The notes below the pieces were generated by a model. The model was not told where the DNA came from and made no database searches. It worked only from the letters and a program-made list of their open reading frames with translations. From assembly GCA_003214695.1 (NCBI GenBank), contig QCLI01000014.1, forward strand, positions 1 to 36,701: DNA of 36,701 nucleotides, given 5' to 3'. This document shows, one piece after another, positions 33,654 through 36,701 of this stretch (the first letter of the stretch is position 1; each line of letters begins with the position of its first letter). Source of the stretch: Prochlorococcus sp. AG-412-P08. Its GTDB lineage: Bacteria > Cyanobacteriota > Cyanobacteriia > PCC-6307 > Cyanobiaceae. Position numbers and translations under genes: made by a program.

Positions 33654-36026
33654 CTATTTAGGCTCACTTAGTGGTAAAAGGCATTTGTCTGAGTCGCAAC
33701 CTGCTGGACCGGCCTCTATTAACTCTCCCTTGTCATAGCGGCTTAACGCCTCAAAGAAATTATTGCTTACTCTTCTTTGAGAAACTTCTAGTTGAAGACT
33801 CTCGTATGTTTCTGCATCGATTGGCTCAAACGGTAGCCTTGGGAAAGTTGCATTTGCATCAAACCTTGCAAGCAATGCGGCGGAGATATAACCTTTATTT
33901 TCTTTTATAGTTTTATAAATTGCTTCTGATAAAGGTTGTATCTCGTCTTCACGAAATTCTATCGTTGCTGAAGTGTTGTGTTCGGTGTAATTACTTTGAA
34001 CTTGCATATAGAAATCAAATTGAGCAAGTGCTGAAAAATTATTAATTTCGATTTCGTCAGCTCCTGGGAGGTTTGCCCAGCTAACTTCTGTTGGAATTTC
34101 AACCAACCATTCTGTACATTTTGGGTCAAAGGGATTATCAAGAAGTCTTCCATTCTCGTCTTTGTCAGATTGCGAAGGAACAATTGAATAGCCATAGTCC
34201 ATGCAAGCCATTGCTACTGGATCGCTTTTTCTAAAGGTGATTCTTCTTATAAATCTTTGTGCTTTTGGGGGATGCCATCCTGGAGCAGCTCCTGTTAGCA
34301 GACTTTTGGTACCAGCTGGTTGGACTGTTGTGCATCTATTGGGCCTACGTAAATTATGCTTATCGCAGTATTCCCAAACTGTTTGATTAACTATATCTTT
34401 CCATTCTTTTAAGAATTTTGCTTCTTGGGCTTTAAAGTTTTTACCTTCCTCTGAATTTGGCCTTCCTGCTTCCCACCATTTAAGCCATGGAGTACCAAAA
34501 GCATGAACAAAAAAGTCAAATAGGCCTGTAAAGCTAACTCCTACAATTGGGTCGAAAGATCTACTTTCCCTATATCGAGCAACTTCAAAGCGATGATTAA
34601 GTAAGCAGGCTACAGATAGGCCTGCTGCTTTAAAAGCTTTGGCTTGTCCTTCTTTGTCTGATGGTTTTATTTGATTGAGATGGACTTCAGCAAGATTGCA
34701 GTGAAAATCAGCTCCAAGTATTTCCCCACATGGATTAAGGCCATATCTACTAAGACGATGTTCAATTTCCTTTTGAGATATTGGCCCGTATTGCTCTTGT
34801 AGCCATTTTTTGGCTCCTTCTTTACCTTGATCGCAATAGATTTCGATAAATTCTTCGCGGAGTTCCTTGGTAGTTAGAAGATCAGAGTTAGATCGAGCTA
34901 TAGCTTCTGGTGCGAATTGGATAGCTCCTTCACCGGAATGAAATTGCCTTATTACTGCTTCATTGATTTCTTTGAGTGTTGGTCGTGTGTGATAAACACG
35001 GGTATGATTGGCCATTCGAAGGGCATCTCTCTCAGGATCAATCCTCCAGTTTCCGTCTTGATCTTGTTGCCATAGATTTTCTTTTGCAGAAGCAGCAAGG
35101 GAATCGTTGGAAGTAAATTGACGCATCCCTGCACTTCTACGAATATTTCCTGCAACTATTGTGACAGCAGCCTCGTCGATAAGTAGGCAGCATTCGACTG
35201 AAGTAAGTTGCCTCCCAATACCTCTTGAAAGTATCCCAGCCACGCGAGGATAAAGGTCTTTTAATTTGACTGGATTAGCCATGCCACCAAAGCCTTTTAG
35301 GGATTCACCTGCTGGCCTAATGTCGTTCAAATCAATTGTTACTTCTACCTCTTCTCCTTTGAATTGAGGATCGCTGCTCAATTCAAGAAGTATTTGATAG
35401 CTATCTACCCATCCTCTACGGCTATCTCCTACTTTGATTAATACTTTGTTGCCTGTAATTTCCGAAGTAGTTTTTTCATTCCTGTCATTAGGTTTAGTGA
35501 CTCCTATTTCTGATACAGAATTTATTTTTATTGAATTAAGAATAACAGGAAGTTTATTAATTAAATGAGGCTCAATAATTGCACCTGTTCCGCATCCCAT
35601 CATTGCCAGGTCCATCATTAGACCAAAGGCTTCCCAGTCATCAAGATTGGTCGAAGTGCAGTTATATGCTCCTGAGAAGTTCTTGTCTTTGTTAATCCAA
35701 TCTGTCCCTCCTATCCAAAGCCAACGTCCAGAAGGGAGAGCTTTCTTCTCTTCTTGCATCTGGGCCATCAATTTTAATTCGTCTTTCGAGAGCTTCCCAA
35801 GTTGTCGTAATCCTTCCAGGTTCCTCTCACTTACTTGTGCCCAGCTCTCTCGACCCAAAGGTGTCTTTCGACTGTATGTTCTATAAAAGACTGGGTTTGC
35901 AGCAGGTGCCGTAGATGGGAAATAATGGGAATTTCCCTTATTACTTGACCCAGTGGACCTAGTTGTTTGTGTGTTAGCTGCTAGAGACAAAATCTTTATG
36001 TCTGTAAGTATTACGCACGCTAACGC
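33654..36026 (-). CDS. nrdJ: Adenosylcobalamin-dependent ribonucleotide reductase, class II
   Basis: About 790 residues. Conserved blocks include ESWAQVSERNLEGL, LPSGRWLWIGGTDW, YNCTSTNLDDWEAFGLMMDLAMMGCGTGAII, the active-site LNPCGEILG (Asn and Cys), and QPAGTKSLLTGAAPGWHPPKAQRF. The C-terminal Cys pair CDSDKCLLP (last 14 residues) is the mobile dithiol. The sequence resembles the single-chain (L. leichmannii-type) class II enzyme, which makes deoxynucleotides with B12 and no oxygen. The frame is open to TTG 36044; I use ATG 36026 provisionally, and TTG 35990 is also possible because conserved sequence begins only near SSNKGNSHYFPSTAPAANPVFYRTYSR. Divergent from the methyltransferase. Confidence 0.9.
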   Translation of the reverse strand, partial: ALACVILTDIKILSLAANTQTTRSTGSSNKGNSHYFPSTAPAANPVFYRTYSRKTPLGRESWAQVSERNLEGLRQLGKLSKDELKLMAQMQEEKKALPSGRWLWIGGTDWINKDKNFSGAYNCTSTNLDDWEAFGLMMDLAMMGCGTGAIIEPHLINKLPVILNSIKINSVSEIGVTKPNDRNEKTTSEITGNKVLIKVGDSRRGWVDSYQILLELSSDPQFKGEEVEVTIDLNDIRPAGESLKGFGGMANPVKLKDLYPRVAGILSRGIGRQLTSVECCLLIDEAAVTIVAGNIRRSAGMRQFTSNDSLAASAKENLWQQDQDGNWRIDPERDALRMANHTRVYHTRPTLKEINEAVIRQFHSGEGAIQFAPEAIARSNSDLLTTKELREEFIEIYCDQGKEGAKKWLQEQYGPISQKEIEHRLSRYGLNPCGEILGADFHCNLAEVHLNQIKPSDKEGQAKAFKAAGLSVACLLNHRFEVARYRESRSFDPIVGVSFTGLFDFFVHAFGTPWLKWWEAGRPNSEEGKNFKAQEAKFLKEWKDIVNQTVWEYCDKHNLRRPNRCTTVQPAGTKSLLTGAAPGWHPPKAQRFIRRITFRKSDPVAMACMDYGYSIVPSQSDKDENGRLLDNPFDPKCTEWLVEIPTEVSWANLPGADEIEINNFSALAQFDFYMQVQSNYTEHNTSATIEFREDEIQPLSEAIYKTIKENKGYISAALLARFDANATFPRLPFEPIDAETYESLQLEVSQRRVSNNFFEALSRYDKGELIEAGPAGCDSDKCLLPLSEPK

Positions 36027-36040
36027 CATCGCTAGCGTAA
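36011..36040. repeat. GC-rich imperfect dyad in the nrdJ leader
   Basis: In an AT-rich region, TTACGC (36011-36016) can pair with GCGTAA (36035-36040), and alternatively CGCTA (36018-36022) with TAGCG (36033-36037). It overlaps the 5' end of the nrdJ frame, which makes the true start uncertain. No match to a B12 riboswitch or NrdR box that I can recognise. Confidence 0.4.
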
Positions 36041-36107
36041 GCAACTTTTGTTTACCACCATTGACAGTGTCTGTGCCAGAACATTCGTTTTCCCAGGAGT
36101 TACTTCT

Positions 36108-36701
36108 TTGTTACGTATAAAAGAACCTGAACTCATGATTGAGTTGGAACAAGTAAAAGTGTATTCCAGGACTGACTTTTCAGATAGTGATGGGAAGATG
36201 GTCTCTCGATTGTCTGAAGTTATTAAAGAATCTAAAAAAAATCTGCAAAGAAAATCTATTTTTATTGATCTGGGATGTGGACCTGGGAATATTACAGAAA
36301 GATTAGCTGCTCATTGGCCTGAATCAACTGTTGTGGGGATTGACGGTTCCTTAGAGATGCTAAAACTTGCCAAGGAAAGGCAGGTTTTAGTCAAGAAAAT
36401 ATCTTCTTTAAAAGGGCTTTCATATATAAAGCAGGATATTTCGACTCTATCGGTAGGTCAATTCAGCCTCCCTAACTTTGCGGATGTGGTTGTTAGTAAT
36501 AGTTTCATTCACCATGTTCATGATTTTAATGATTTTCTTAACGCAATAAAGGCTATTTCTAAGGAAGGGACTTTGTTTTTTCATCGCGATTTGCGTAGAC
36601 CATTGACTTTTGATGTTGCTCTAGAACTTCAGCAGAAATACCTTCCAACAGCTCATCCGATCATGATTAGGGACTTTCTCTCATCTCTAAAAGCTGCTTA
36701 T
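36108..36701 (+). CDS. Class I SAM-dependent methyltransferase, partial
   Basis: 198 codons, cut by the right edge. Motif I FIDLGCGPGNITERLA (about residues 55-70 from the TTG start) binds SAM, STVVGIDGSLEMLKLA holds the acidic ribose contact (motif post-I), and ADVVVSNSFIHHVHDFNDFL is motif II/III. Substrate unknown. The start is TTG 36108, because AGGAG at 36095-36099 is 8 nt upstream; ATG 36135 has no ribosome site and is an alternative. Divergent from nrdJ. Confidence 0.82.
   Translation, partial: MLRIKEPELMIELEQVKVYSRTDFSDSDGKMVSRLSEVIKESKKNLQRKSIFIDLGCGPGNITERLAAHWPESTVVGIDGSLEMLKLAKERQVLVKKISSLKGLSYIKQDISTLSVGQFSLPNFADVVVSNSFIHHVHDFNDFLNAIKAISKEGTLFFHRDLRRPLTFDVALELQQKYLPTAHPIMIRDFLSSLKAAY

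Noticed and set aside
36045-36107. Cobalamin riboswitch before nrdJ
   Set aside because: No B12-box or core elements; only a GC-rich dyad inside the frame.

Overview
The window looks like a piece of a Prochlorococcus chromosome, most likely from a low-light-adapted lineage. The evidence is an AT-rich, densely packed genome, the end of a Pcb-type chlorophyll a/b antenna gene at the left edge, a plant-type lycopene cyclase, a B12-dependent class II ribonucleotide reductase, a DUF2811 protein, many small lineage-type hypothetical proteins and frequent TTG/GTG starts. All assignments were made by reading translations; no database search was run.

Layout. 1-5.8 kb: pcb 3' end with terminator, a GltS-type symporter, a GST, a GIY-YIG-like membrane protein, and an overlapping lycopene cyclase-SDR pair. 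6.1-10.5 kb: a POR-like SDR, an MscS channel, an isochorismatase-fold hydrolase, a Fur-family regulator and an ArsS-type radical SAM enzyme. 10.5-14.7 kb: a compatible-solute-like locus, with StpA-type glucosylglycerol-phosphate phosphatase divergent from a long glycerol-3-phosphate-dehydrogenase-like protein and an APH/NahK-like kinase. 14.8-18.3 kb: a methionine operon (metY, metA) with a conserved hypothetical and an AlkB-like dioxygenase. 18.4-25.2 kb: SulP transporter with an FAD oxidase, a CbiX/SirB chelatase with a His/Cys-rich tail, DUF2811, and a GMC oxidoreductase. 25.3-27.2 kb: a lumenal pentapeptide-repeat protein and a two-gene operon whose first protein has a ribbon-helix-helix-like segment and a perfect palindrome just upstream.

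27.2-31.7 kb is gene-poor and is the most unusual part. It has a 32-residue one-helix protein with a chlorophyll-binding-type motif, a 57-residue membrane protein, and an intact tRNA-Ser(TGA) flanked by two partial copies of itself, a 3' half on the left and a 5' half plus promoter flank on the right. All three share a 15-bp anticodon-arm core. Between the tRNA and the right-hand copy lie an outer-membrane beta-barrel gene and a truncated reading frame resembling the N-terminus of cyanobacterial tyrosine integrases, preceded by three TTGACC-type repeats. I read this as the decayed remnant of a tRNA-targeting integrative element (tycheposon-like), with the outer-membrane protein as cargo.

31.7-36.7 kb: small hypothetical genes, then nrdJ on the minus strand, divergent from a SAM methyltransferase that runs off the right edge.
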